Origin: Hansfordia pulvinata | Taxonomy: Eukaryota > Ascomycota > Sordariomycetes > Xylariales | Reading direction: 5' to 3' | Length of the DNA: 64,000 nucleotides | Assembly (NCBI GenBank): GCA_006538405.1 | Contig: BJKQ01000006.1 | Span: forward strand, 434,001 to 498,000 | Shown: positions 36,076 through 47,531 of the stretch, in pieces | Numbering within the stretch: position 1 is the stretch's first letter | How the letters are laid out: the number at the start of each line of letters is the position of its first letter | Made by a program: the position numbers and the translations under genes | Notes under the pieces: model-generated | Told to the model about the DNA's origin: nothing | Seen by the model: the letters and a program-made list of their open reading frames with translations, nothing else | The model's database searches: none

Positions 36076-39000
36076 ATGCTCACGCGACGCCCCTCGGCCT
36101 ACCGTGGCCTTTCGCTCGCCCACGCAAAGACAAGAGCTGCTCTGCCTTCACGCCTCGGCTCCCCTGCTCGCGCCTGTCTTCCTCCAGCGAGCACTGCGAC
36201 CATCTCCGGGCCAGCCCGATCCCTCCTCACAACTCCGGGTTTGCCGCCGCGCAGGAGGAGAGAATCCGCCTCCAGCGGCAGTCCGTATGCCTCGGTCACC
36301 CAGAGGCCACTGGCCACCGCCATGGACGATTCCCTCCTGCACCATGATGACCTTTTCCCCCGCTCCATGCCCACGGGTCCCAGCGCCTACCACCCGTATA
36401 CCAGCCCGCAGCCTCCCATCTCCTTCAACCCTTCGAGCACCCTGGTCGTCAAGCCCAAGTACGAGGCCATGGCTCGCGTCCGTGCCACCACGACCGGCCT
36501 GCCCTCCGCAATGAACGAGATGCTTTCCATCTTCCACGCTTGCTTGCAAGTCGGAAACCTCGACCGAGCCGCGCTCGTGCTTGAGCGTGTCGGTTCGCTC
36601 GATGATGCCATGGATGGAGACGACCTCATCCATCTGCATAACCGCTACCTCCGGGCCTGCCTCGACCGTGCTCTGCAACACCCCGGCTCCCCATGGGCTC
36701 AGACTTTGCACACATGGTATGAGCTGCAAATCCGCGCCAAAAACCTCCCGCAGACAACCGAAACTGTCGCCTGCATGCTCAAGGTCTCTATTCTGTCGGC
36801 AAAGGGCGACAAGCTGCAGCGTCTCGTCAATCGTTATGTCGAGCATGTTCCCGGAGAAGAGTTCATGGGCCGCATTCTGGAGTCCGATGTTCTCACCCAG
36901 CAAGACGTCGGAACCATAGGCAGCATTCACCAGCCTGCCTCTGTCTTCGAGTTCGATTATGTCGAGCCTTCCACCGGTGTCCCCGAAGAGCCATTCGCTT
37001 CTGATGCTCCGGAGGTATCATCATCACCCGAGGCTGTCGACGCCACGACGACGTCCACTTTATCCAACACCCCCGAGGTCCTCCCAGTACCTCAAAAGGG
37101 TCTGGGTCTCAAGTCTCTGCGCGGGGTTCTGTCTTTCTTTGGTGAAATCGAAGGTCAGGATCTTTCGAAGCTTTCTGATAATCAGCGTCGCGAGATTCAG
37201 GCACGTTTGGAAAAGGACTGTGTAGATTCCGCCATCATGCGCTGGCGTGAGGAGAAGCAGTCACTCACCAAAATGGGTCGCAACGCGTCCATCACGGCCC
37301 CGGCCCTGAACTCTCAGCTATATAATTGGCAATGCGCTCTCGAAAAACGGCTGGCCAAAGAGATTGAAATGATCAAGGCCACCGACAATGCGGGACACAT
37401 GACCGAGCATGAGCAGCACCGCACCCAGTACGGGCCCTACTTTCTGCAGTCCACGCCGGCACGACTTGCCGCAGTCACGATTCTCAGCATTCTCAACACG
37501 ATCGCCCAGGGCGGCTCCGACTCTGGTGTTAACTTGTCTGCTACCATCAACAATGTTGCCAGGGGTGTCGAGGAAGATATCCGCCAGCAAGTCCAGCAAG
37601 CCGAACTCGCAAAGAAGAAGCGAGCCAGGCGTGTTGCCCGCGCCCAGAATCCCGCCTCCCCGACTGGCACAACCACCCCCGCTCAGCCTACTTCCGAATC
37701 ATCGATCGAGACTGCTGCTCCAGCACCCGAAAAATCGAACCTCGTCCACTGCTCCCCGTACGACACATACTACTGGCCGACGCTTATCAAGACAAGAGTG
37801 GGTGCTGCGCTTCTGCAGGCCTTTATTGACACCGCCAAAGTGACTGTTGTCAAAGAACACCCGGAGACCCTGGCTCTAGTCAGTCAGCTGCAGCCCGCCG
37901 TGGCGCACTCGACCGTCCACCGCAAGGGCAAGAAAGTTGGCGTCATTCTGCCCAACTCATTCCTGATCGACCTGTTGAAGCGTGAGCCTCGGGGTGACTT
38001 CTTGACACGCCATTTGCCGATGCTGGTTGAGCCAGAGCCCTGGACCAGATACGACAAGGGCGGGTTTCTGCACACCTCCACGCAGCTGGTGCGTATCAAG
38101 GCTGGGGAACAGGATCAGAGAGTCTACACCGAGGCTGCCGTCGAGAGAGGCGATATGAAGGACGTCGGCAAGGCCCTGGACGTTCTCGGCCGAACCGGAT
38201 GGCAAGTCAACCACCGCGTTTTTGACGTGATGCTCACAGCCTGGAACACGGGCGAGGAGCTTGCCAACATTCCGTCGCTGGAGCCCAATATCGAGGTCCC
38301 CCCTGAGCCTGAAAAGTCCGAAGAGAACTTCGCTGCACGCCGGGAGTGGCTCAGGGCCGTCAGGGCTGCCGAGAATCTGAAGTCGGGATTACACTCTGAG
38401 CGATGTTTCATGAACTTCCAGCTCGAGATCGCTCGCGCCTTCAAGGACCAGACCTTCTACTTCCCTCACAACATGGATTTCCGTGGTCGGGCTTATCCCA
38501 TTCCAACTTACCTCAATCACATGGGTGCTGACCACGTTCGTGGCCTGCTCCGATTTGCTGAGGGTAAGCCACTGGGCGAGAAGGGCTTGAAGTGGCTGAA
38601 GGTCCAGCTTGCCAATGTTTTTGGATTCGACAAGGCCAGCCTGGAGGAGAGAGCCAAGTTCGCCGACGATCACCTCGCTGATATCGAAGATTCGGTGAAG
38701 TCGCCCCTCGACGGCGCGAAGTGGTGGTTGAAGGCAGAGGATCCCTGGCAGTGCCTCGCAGCATGCTTCGAACTCAAGGCTGCCCTGGACAGTCCCGACC
38801 CAACCAAGTTTATCTCTCACCTGCCGGTCCATCAGGATGGCACCTGCAACGGGCTTCAACATTACGCTGCTCTCGGTGGTGATCTTTGGGGCGCTCAGCA
38901 GGTCAACCTAGTTCCTTCCGATCGTCCTGCGGATGTCTACTCCTCAGTGGCCGAACTCGTGAAGAAGTCCATTGCCGAGGACCTGGAGAGTGGTCTGCCT

Positions 39001-40341
39001 CTGGCAAAGGCCGTTACCGGCAAAATCACCAGGAAAGTTGTCAAGCAGACTGTCATGACCAACGTCTATGGCGTGACGTTCGCTGGTGCCAGGGAACAGG
39101 TTTTGAAGCAGATCAAGGATCTCTACCCCAAGATCACTGAGGAGACCGGCATTCCCATGATTATGATCAGCTCCTACATCGCGACGAAGATTTTCAAGGG
39201 TCTTTCCACCATGTTCCGTGGCGCTCACGACATCCAGCATTGGCTCGGCGAATGTGCCGGCAGAGTGTGCCGGGCACTGACCCCCGAGCAAATCACACGC
39301 ATCACCGAGACCGAGAGGGGATCCAAGACTGCCGCGAAGAAGAGGAGCGCGGACGAGTTGCTGGAAGAGATGCGATCGACCATTGTGTGGACAACGCCGC
39401 TCCGCATGCCCGTTGTCCAGCCTTACCGGAAGTCGGGCACTCGCGTCATCTCCACCAGCCTTCAAGACCTCAAACTCGCAGCCCCCGACCGATCTGACCC
39501 GGTACATCGTCGCAAACAGCTCCAAGGGTTCCCGCCCAACTTTATTCACTCGCTGGACGCTAGCCACATGTTGCTCTCTGCGCTGGCCTGTGACGAGGCC
39601 GGCCTGAATTTCGCAGCTGTGCATGACTCTTTCTGGACCCATGCCGGCGACATTGACACCATGAACCACATTCTGCGTGATGCGTTTATCCGCATTCACA
39701 GCGAGAATGTCATAGGTCGTCTGGCTGCCGAGTTTCACGCACGATACAAGGACTCGCTCTATCTCGCCAAAGCAGACCAAGATGACGCGGATCTCAGGGC
39801 CAAGGTTACCAGCTTGCGCAGGAAATCGAAGCTCAACCTCCGCCAAGAGCTCATCCAAGAGCAGGAGAGACAGACCCTGCTGGCCTCCTGGGATCCCGAG
39901 AAGGTACAGAGAGGTAAAGAAATGGTCACACCTGCGAGCCTATTCGAGGATTCCAAGTCGGCCCGGTCCCAAGAGGCCCACGCCGCTCCCGAAATCGAGG
40001 TCCCTTCGGTTGAAGACCTCGCAAACATGCCTGCTGAGCACGCAGGCGCAGACGAGTCTGTGGAGGCCGCCGACGACGTGAAGAAGACGAAGAAGATGAA
40101 GGGTGATGCCGGCCTGAATGCCCTGGTCGAAGAAACGGCGTTCAGCGACATTCTCACCGGCAGGACGAAGGCCAAGACGTGGAACAAGCTTCCCTGTGTT
40201 TTCTGGCTTCCCCTGAAGTTCCCCAGCGTTCCCACAAAGGTCAGTTGAACCAATCTTGCAAGACCCACCCAGCGGCTAACATCTATACAGGGAGACTTTG
40301 ACGTTTCTGCGTTGAGGCAGAGCGACTACTTCTTTTCCTGA
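36076..40341 (+). CDS. RPO41: Mitochondrial DNA-directed RNA polymerase Rpo41
   Basis: Rpo41 is the single-subunit, T7-like polymerase that transcribes mitochondrial DNA. Exon 1 (36076-40239) and a 17-codon exon 2 (40291-40341, ending SDYFFS) are joined across a 51-bp intron, giving 1404 residues. The N-terminus is rich in Arg/Ser/Ala (MLTRRPSAYRGLSLAHAKTR) as expected for a mitochondrial presequence. Polymerase signatures include VHQDGTCNGLQHYAAL near residue 918 (motif A Asp), RKVVKQTVMTNVYGVT near 985 (motif B, Lys and Tyr) and AVHDSFWTHA near 1180 (motif C Asp). An internal disordered insertion rich in Thr/Pro follows KKKRARRVARAQNP near residue 515-550, and another Glu/Lys-rich one precedes the C-terminus. 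The frame is intact throughout. Confidence 0.97.
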
Positions 40342-41696
40342 TTCGTCAGCCTTTGTTCCACGGCTTCATTTTTTTCTCGGCGCAGCGCTTCTTGCATTCT
40401 GACGGCGTTACGGAGATCACGAAGATCTTTACCAGCTGTGTTTTACTACTGTTTACTCGATCATCATCGGCGCAATTCGCAAAACTGGGGGAAAGTTATC
40501 CTTCTCAACGAGCCGCTGCCTCACCCAATGTATATATGTATTGTACGAATAATTAACGCTGGGGGCATAAGGGGAGGAGACGCCAGCAGCCGCTCAAAGA
40601 CGGCGTCGGTATGCTGCATTCCACGTCGAATCACCGAGGACTTGGGGTCGACGCAAGAAAGTCCACATAGAAGGCTCAGAGTATAAAGAAAAGAGGAGGA
40701 CTTGGATGAGCGACGCTCGGCAAGACTCCATGTACAGATAGAGAGGCTTCAGTCACACATGCCCCATTTTGGACATTCGGTCGGGAAGTGGACGAGCTCT
40801 GAAAACAACATTCAGGGGACGATGTAAGCGAGGATGACAACATTACCAATATCAAAAGATCATGATAAACAGACGACCGTTTGCCGCCTTGGGTGATGTC
40901 GGCCGCTGCCGATCTGGGAGCTCACTGGCCCAAGGTTTCTTTGGGGCAGCTCGCCGACGCGAAGAGGTAGGCAATCTCTCAAAAGCAAGCCTTTCTCCCT
41001 TGAAACTCGCCAAGCGCGTCCACCCTGTGCCTCCATGTGCCTGTGATACTCCAGGCGGCTGCACCGGGTTCTTGTCTTGGCCAAGGTGGCACTGGCTGGA
41101 TCATAGCCGCGACCTCTGACCTCACTATCGTGCCGGGTCGTCTGCCGGCATTACCGTCGCGAGCACGCCGCATCGGGCAAGAGGCCGAAAAGGGCGGGGG
41201 ATGGTCCTTTAATCGCGGGATCGCGTTTGAGAAGGCTGCACGCATACGCCGGGGTGCGGGCCGAGTTCTCTACTCCGGCGGGTGCGGTCGGTTGGTGAAA
41301 CGAGTTGTCGATCGCGGCTCGCACAGCAGTCGTGGCAGACGCGGGCGCTCGAAGGCATCTGCCATCGCGGTGTTGGGAGACGCTGAGCCACAGACAAAGC
41401 GAGAGGCCGGTAGTCGCCCTTTTCATTTCGTATGCCCGCTTCACTTTGCAAGCAGAGCGCGATATTGTATCGGCGTCGCGTGGGCTTCTTCCCGGGTATA
41501 GCTTTGGACACTTATAAGTTGGTTGCTCATATGCCCACTAAGCAGGCTTTCGTGCGATTTCCAGCTTCCCAGCTTACTTACCCCTGGACTCAACCACGGG
41601 ACATCTGCTGACTTGCCAAAGCATCACGCAAGCAACAACACTCCGCTTGGCCCCAGCACTGAGATATTGCGAGAGAGAGAGAAACACCCATTCGCC
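40342..41696. other. Intergenic region between RPO41 and the Cys-rich secreted protein gene
   Basis: RPO41 3' flank and a promoter with a TATAAG element at 41513-41518. No gene is supported; short open frames on both strands lack features. Confidence 0.55.
41513..41518 (+). promoter_or_regulatory. Putative TATA box of the Cys-rich secreted protein gene
   Basis: TATAAG lies 184 bp before the start codon at 41697, within the near-palindrome ACTTATAAGTT. Inferred from position only. Confidence 0.4.
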
Positions 41697-43036
41697 ATGA
41701 GCCTTCACAGGAAGAACATGAGGCTGGTAGGCGCGGCGCTGGTGCTCACCGCGGTACTCTGCATGTTGTGAGCATCCCCAGAAAGCTTCACCAGTGTTCC
41801 CGGGAGGCCTCGGCGTGATCAGCTGCGCACGAGCAGCCCGCAAAAGAGCGAAGAGCACCTGCTAGAAGAAGCAGGAGGAGGAGAAGAAGAAAGTAAAGAG
41901 AGAAAAGAGACATGATTTGACCAAGCAAAAAAAAAACAGACTCCCCAGTGCGGCGGCGGCGGCAGCAGCGCCGCCACTCCTCGCAAACATCGGCGGCGGC
42001 GGCGGCGGTCTCGCGGCGGCCTCGCCGCCCGCGATGCCGGCGCACTGTACGACGACGTGCAGCGAGGAAGGCGGGTGGACGACGCGGACGCACTCGTGCT
42101 TCACGCACACGGTCACGACGGCGCCGTGTAAGTCGACATTTCCTTCCTATCAGGGCTTACTTCCTGGTTGCTCGCGAGACATGACCCCAGTCCACTTCTA
42201 CCCGCGATACCTCCTCCTGTTCTTGGTCCTCAGCCCCCCCCCATCCCCCTTTTCTTCTCTTCTCGACCCAGCTTCGCCAGACTCCTTTTCCTCTTACTAC
42301 TTACTACTTGACCCTCTCCCCCATGAGCCGCCCCCATCGCCAACCCCGAGATCACTGACCAAGGTTCTTCACCGGCGCCGGGAAACCAGCGTGGTGCCCG
42401 ACCCCGAGCTGCGCCACCCCGGCAGCCCTCGGCAGCGGCGGCGCTTCCTCTTCCGCGCCGCTCATGTGCCCGCTGTACCTCAAGGTGGCGCGCACGACCG
42501 TCCCCTGCGCGACAGACTGCTGCCCGTCGACGCCGACCGTCTGGGTCGCCGCCACAGCGACGGGGCCGCCCCGCGTCACCAGCAGCGACGGCGGAACCCT
42601 CCTCCCGCCGCGCGATGTCAGCCGCCCAGCGTCACCAGCAGCAGCAGAAGCAGTACGGCACGCAGACGCGGACGACGCGGAAGGCGCTGCGATCGCGACG
42701 ACAGAGACGGCGGCGGGGGCGAAAGAAACCAACAATTTCCCCTTCGTCACGGCGACGACGACTGCCCCCGGGCACCACCCCCGGCGCGACGCCATCGGCG
42801 GGCCCGTCGACGACGAGCATATGCTCTTCCACCACCAGCAGCGGCAGCGGCAGCAGCGACGAGGCGCCGGAGCCAGCTTCTCGGACGACGGGTACCGGGC
42901 CTGCCCGACCTGCGACCCGTGCCGCGTGCCGACGCAGGTCTACGTCTACACGACGGGGCTGTGCGCCGCGGGGAGGCCCGGCGGGACCATCACCGAGTCC
43001 CGCGTGGTCACGCCGCCGGCCGGGTGGGCTGGGTGA
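41697..43036 (+). CDS. Predicted Cys-rich secreted protein, no recognised family
   Basis: Three exons (41697-41767, 41949-42125, 42364-43036) join in phase and encode 306 residues. A signal peptide (MSLHRKNMRLVGAALVLTAVLCM) is followed by Ala- and Gly-rich segments. A Cys-rich part follows (HCTTTCSEEGGWTTRTHSCFTHTVTTAP, continuing FFTGAGKPAWCPTPSC). A spaced set MCPLYLK...VPCATDCCPSTPTVWV comes next, then a disordered, Ala/Thr/Asp-rich linker with a His/Gln/Arg stretch. A final motif reads YRACPTCDPCRVPTQVYVYTTGLC. Introns are 181 and 238 bp, long for this genome. The first acceptor is ambiguous by nine in-frame bases (AG at 41939 or 41948). No GPI tail is seen. Function unknown. The disordered part is very GC-rich, so undetected one-base errors are possible. 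Confidence 0.62.
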
Positions 43037-43071
43037 GGTGGATAGAAAGGCCGTGGTAGGTAGGGTAGGAA

Positions 43072-43092
43072 GGGGGGGGGGGGGGGGGGGGG
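43072..43092. repeat. G21 homopolymer
   Basis: 21 guanines follow the stop codon of the Cys-rich secreted protein gene by 35 bp. Length is uncertain for technical reasons. It has G-quadruplex potential in the 3' untranslated region. Confidence 0.9.
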
Positions 43093-43354
43093 ACAAGATG
43101 GGTTGTTGCGCTGCTTTCATTGCTTTGCCATCACCTTACACGCGCGTGGCCAAGTATCGTTAGTGACTGTTAGGTTATCAGAGGAAAGAGGCGGTAGTCT
43201 GTTGTGCAGTGTTGCGAACGCGCACTCAACCAGAGTGCTGTCAGCCGTGAACACGACATCACCAATTCAAGATCGAATAACCCCCTGAAGTGCCCCAGTG
43301 AAGGAACATAGCTCCTCAACTGAACTCGGAGTTTCTCTTTTATTTCTCGTTTCG

Positions 43355-43370
43355 GCGCGCGCGCGCGCGC
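43355..43370. repeat. (GC)8 dinucleotide run
   Basis: 16 bp of alternating GC, potentially Z-form DNA, lie 34 bp beyond the ARC1 stop codon. Confidence 0.9.
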
Positions 43371-43403
43371 ACGCTCGCTGCAACTCGACTAGGTACATTA
43401 GAT

Positions 43404-44608
43404 TTATCGCACGGCGGCACCCTTGAGGGTCTTGACGGTGCAGACACCTCCGCTCGCGGTCAGCAGCTTGCCGACGTCCTCCTTGCCGGCCTCCTTGACC
43501 ACACGGCCGTCGAACGCGACCTCGAGGTCGTCCGTGGTGGTGAAGCCGGGCTGGAAGGTCTCCCAGACCTTCTTCTTGGGGTTGAGCACGCCCTCGGGCT
43601 CGCCCTCCCAGCCCTGGAAGTTGACGCGCTCGCCGGCCTTGGCGTCGGCGGGGGGCTGACGAGCTCGACGGGGCCCTTGTGGTCGTCCTCCTCGCCCTCC
43701 TTCAGCTTGGGCGAGGCGGCCAGGACCATGGCGCAAGACTTGATGCCGCGCATCTTGACGGGCTTGAGGTTGGCCACCACGACCACCTTGCGGCCCTGCA
43801 TCTCCTCCAGGGGCACCAGGCCGTTCAGGCCCGAGCAGACGGTGCGGCACACCTGGCCCTCAAACTCCGCCGTGTCGTCGGTGCCCTCCTTGTCGCCCAT
43901 GGCGATGGTGGAGACGTACAGGCTGTCGGCTTCGGGGTGCTTGATGGCCTTGAGGATGTGGCCGACGCGCAGGTCGATCAGCCTCGGGCTGGGAGGGGTG
44001 GCGACGGCGGGGGCCTTTTGGGGCTTGGGGGCCTTCTCCTTCTTCTCCTTCTTGGGCTTGTCGGTCGCGACGCCGACGGCGGCAGCGGCCTTGTCCTTGG
44101 CGTCGACGGCGGCGGTCTTGACCGTCTCGGCGGCGGCCTTTGTGCGGTCAACCAGAGTGGCGTCGCTGCCGGCGGCAGCAGCGGCGGCGGCAGCGGCCTT
44201 CTCCTTCTTGAGGCGCTCCTTCTCGGCCTTGGCGTCGACGGGGGGCTTGACGTAGAGGACGTCCTCGGGGTCGACCGAGAGCTTGTCGGCGTCGGCGAGG
44301 GCGAGGCCGAAGAGGGCCGAGTTCTGGACGAAGTCGAGGTGGCGGACGATGTGGGGGTGGCCGTTCTGGCCGGTGCGCTGCTCCGGGGACCAGGTCTTGA
44401 CGGCGGGGGCGAGAGAGCGGTAGATGGCGACGTCGGCGGAGGAGGGCTTGGTGCCGAGCAGGGTGGTGCGGGAGGTCAGGTGGGAGTTGAGCTTGTCGAG
44501 GATGTCGGCGTCGGCGGGGGCGGCAGCGAGGCGGTCGGCGGTGGTGGTCCACTGCTGGACCTCGGTCTGCTCGATGGCCGAGAGGTCCTGGTCGAGGGTG
44601 GCGGCCAT
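43404..44608 (-). CDS. ARC1: Arc1-type tRNA-binding cofactor of aminoacyl-tRNA synthetases (frame break)
   Basis: Arc1/AIMP1-type proteins bind tRNA and deliver it to methionyl- and glutamyl-tRNA synthetases in the cytosol. The start at 44608 gives a GST-like N-terminal region (residues 1-108), a Lys/Ala-rich linker (125-205, [13 protein letters not shown]) and an EMAP-II-like OB-fold tRNA-binding domain. That domain runs from [24 protein letters not shown] (about 209) through [20 protein letters not shown] and [15 protein letters not shown]. The frame slips at a G6 run (43650-43655; CCCCCC on the coding strand). VELVSPP is followed one frame over by [16 protein letters not shown]...[12 protein letters not shown], the typical domain end. 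One extra base gives 401 residues ending KGAAVR at 43404. Unrepaired, the frame runs to 43460 with Arg/Ser-rich nonsense. Confidence 0.93.
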
Positions 44609-45557
44609 GTTGACGTTGGCGGGCGCGCAGGACAGGCGGGGGGAGAGGCGGAGGGCGGGGGAGAGGGGCGGGAAGGGCGGCGACGGGAGCCGGCGTGGTT
44701 GTGAATAGGGGCGTGGGGGAGTAGCAGCGACGACGAGGACGCAAGAGAGGGACGGGAGAGGCTGGAGGGTAGAGGAGAGGCGGGAGGGTGTGACCTGAAG
44801 GCGCGGAAGGCGGGGGAGGGGGAGAAGGGGATTTTCGCCTTTGCGAAGAAATGCCCCGCCATGTCGACCGCGGCGGGCACTGCGCTGCTTGCCTCGACTC
44901 CGTTACCGCACCGTTTGTGGACGTTTGTCCGTTGCTGCGGTTGTCTTTTTAGCTGCAGGAAGGTGCGATCGCGTTGCCCGATCGATTTTTTCCCTTTCTT
45001 TGGACCTTCCATGGATCAGTCAACCCCCACTTTCCTTGTTGTATGCCCTGAAAGCTTCGCTGTAGAGGACCCCTAGCGTCCCGTTAGGGCCAGTGTCACT
45101 GCGCTTCCAGGCCACACTCACAGGGGCCCTTACAGGCAGTCAGGCTCACAATGGTTACATGTACCTGGCCGGGCTCGTCCAGTGGGATAGCTGGCACCGG
45201 CTTTGAAGCTTCCCGTTACTCACCTGCTCAGGTTATCTATCGCCAGACAACATGCATTCAAACTTTGCACTTCACAGTCAGCAGACCCCGCGACATCTTG
45301 ATAGTCCATGATGCTCGCGTCAGAAAAGATGCAGTAGCACACGTCATGTTTTCAAATCGAATGGTCAAGTCATAAATCCCCAACTCCATTGATAAATACA
45401 GCTAAAGACTGGTCGTCAAACATATACAGCTCTGTTTCCACGAACAGATACAAATACAAGGTACCTATGCCAAATCCCAACCGCGTAGTCTCATAAAAAA
45501 ATGAAAGCCTTGGTAACCTCGGGGGTTATTGATCCAGTGTCCCTCCAGGCTCTGCCC
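44609..45557. other. ARC1 promoter and 3' flank of the repeat-protein gene
   Basis: Upstream of ARC1 the sequence is strongly purine-rich on the plus strand (44620-44820, GGGAGAGGC type), so the ARC1 leader is pyrimidine-rich. No gene is recognised between 44.6 and 45.5 kb. Confidence 0.55.
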
Positions 45558-46269
45558 TTAGTTGCCTTGGGTTGGCGCGCCGTGGCCGGAGCCGCCGAAC
45601 GGAGGGCCTTGCCCCTGGCCAGGCCCGTCGCCGCCTTCTTGACCCCTTGCCGGGAGGGCCGTGGCCCTCGCCGGGCCCGTCGCCGCCGCCTCCCTGGCCC
45701 ATTCCGGGAGGCCCTTGGCCGTTACCGGGGCCGCCGTGGCCTCCGCCGGGTGGGCCACCGTGACCTCCGCCCGGGGGGCCGCCGTGGCCTCCGCCGGGAG
45801 GACCACCGTGGCCACCACCAGGAGGGCCGCCGTGGCCTTCACCGGGAGGACCGCCATGACCCTCACCGGGAGGACCGCCGTGACCCTCACCGGGAGGACC
45901 GCCGTGGCCTTCGCCGGGAGGACCGCCTTGGCCTTGACCGGGGGGGCCGCCGTGACCCTCGCCGTGGCCTTGACTGGGAGGGCCGCCGTGACCCTCGCCC
46001 TGCCCTTCACCGGGGGGTCCGCCCTCGCTCTGACCCCCCTGGCCGGGGGGCCCGCCCTGGCCCTCGCCCTGGCCCCCGCGGGCCCAGATCTTGGCAGCCT
46101 CCTCGCGCCGCCGGAGCAGGTCCGCCGCGGCGGACGCGGCGCCCGCGTCGGCGCTGTCGCCGAAGCGCCGGGCCACCACGCGGGGCTGCTTGGCGCCGGA
46201 GCCGGGGGCGGTCTGCGGCATGGCGGCCGCGCCGGCCGCGAGAGCTGCGATGATGTACTGGGCCTTCAT
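45558..46269 (-). CDS. Secreted Gly/Pro/His/Glu-rich tandem-repeat protein (frame uncertain near C-terminus)
   Basis: The start at 46269 opens a signal peptide (MKAQYIIAALAAGAAAMPQT). A short helical part follows (ADLLRRREEAAKIWARGGQ). About 130 residues of low-complexity repeats come next, including four adjacent GGPPGEGH octads followed by four GGPPGGGH octads. Near 45640-45650 the repeat frame ends. In the sequence as given it continues as Arg-rich text to 45526. One frame over, the Gly/Gln/Pro pattern resumes (QEGGDGPGQGQGPPFGG) and stops at 45558. Either one base too many or two missing at the C4 run (45643-45646) would join them, for about 236 residues. Such proteins are usually disordered wall or extracellular components; function here is unknown. 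Confidence 0.68.
45731..45928 (-). repeat. 24-bp coding tandem repeat (about eight units)
   Basis: Near-identical 24-bp units encode the octads GGPPGEGH (x4) and GGPPGGGH (x4) in the secreted repeat protein. The two blocks differ mainly by Glu versus Gly at position six, suggesting two separate expansions. Unit number is likely variable between strains. Confidence 0.85.
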
Positions 46270-46500
46270 TTTTAATTGGGTTCTTTTTTTTCTGGTGTCT
46301 TCCGTCTCTTTCTTCGAGACGCGAAGGAAGCAACGAGGATGGGAGAGAAGTTTGAAGAAGAGATAAAAGTGACGAGCAAATTTGTTGACGCGAAGACTCT
46401 TATGTGCAAAGTTAGGGTACTGGGAGGTATAGTACAAGCTGGGATCAAGGCGCTGCCTTTTCGAGTTGTTGAGTTGTTCAAGTAAGGTGGGTAAAGTAAG

Positions 46501-46520
46501 TGAGTGAGTGAGTGAGTGAG
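46501..46520. repeat. (TGAG)5 tetranucleotide run
   Basis: Twenty base pairs of TGAG repeats lie about 232 bp upstream of the start codon of the minus-strand repeat-protein gene, probably in its promoter. Confidence 0.9.
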
Positions 46521-47510
46521 TTGTTGTGTTCTGGAGATTGAATCTCAAAAGTGCTCTATGAAGGGTCTCGAAGCCGGCTTCTTATAATCGTGGGATAGAG
46601 GGTGTTCGAAACTCGTGCCGGCAGGTGAGCTCGTCTTCCAAGCAAGCCATGGCCCCGGGCCCTTTGGGTTGTCCTGTCAGCTGCAAATCCCGTTCTAAAT
46701 CGAAACAACAGCGGCTGTCTGGGGCGGGAGGATGGACGTTGCGGAGATGCTGTGGCGAGCCCGGTAGGGCTCTGGGACCCGGCGTCTCTCGGCCATGGCC
46801 CACGACTCCTATGGGTTGTACCTACTGCTGCGGCTGCGAATACTGCTCCCGGGCCCGAGCAGCTCGGTGCCGGAGGGGCTAGTGCCTCTCCTCGCTGTCC
46901 GAGGTCATCCATCCGAGTACCTTGCGTATAGTGTAAGGCAGAAGAGAAGGCTGCGGTGACAAGAAGTGGGAGCGGGTCCGGTCGGCCATCGCCACCCCGA
47001 CGGGAGAAGCCCCCCCCTTGGCGCCTGAACGTGAATTGCCCGAGTATGACATGGCAGAAGGCCAATGGAAGAATCCGGCGGAGGGGACACCTGGTGGGCG
47101 ATTGCCACTCTGGCACCGTCACCGGAGGGGCTGACAGCCGCCGGGAGCTTCCTGCAAGCGCAGTACAACACAAGAGGGCTGGCTGGCGGAACAGGCAGAG
47201 TGGCCTCGGGGGCGAAAGCGCACATCAACATCGAACACTTGGCAGGTCGGATGGATTCGACAGGGGGGGAAGGGCAGGCGGGCAACCCGAGCGACGGGCT
47301 CTCGCCTGTCTGCCTGACGATCCGCACCCCGTGAGAAACCCGACAGAAGGATGGGCTTGGGCTTTGGGGGCCTGGAAAAGCAGAGAAGCAAAGGAGCAGC
47401 GGCCGCTGTAAGATGGAAGGGAAAGTGGGGCGCGGTGAGGCGACTGGCCGAAAACCAGCATCGTGATCCAAAACACGCCTCCCGTTTCCCACGGCTGATT
47501 GATGGAGCTG

Positions 47511-47531
47511 ATTGATTGATTGATTGATTGA
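47511..47531. repeat. (ATTG)5 tetranucleotide run
   Basis: Five adjacent ATTG units lie in intergenic DNA. Confidence 0.9.

Larger units (their letters stand above)
43037..43403. other. Intergenic region between convergent secreted-protein gene and ARC1
   Basis: This 367-bp interval holds a G21 run and a (GC)8 run. It carries the 3' ends of both genes; no gene seen. Confidence 0.6.

Noticed and set aside
43460..43650. Arg/Ser-rich C-terminus of ARC1 as written
   Set aside because: The other frame carries the conserved end of the tRNA-binding domain and a normal stop at 43404.
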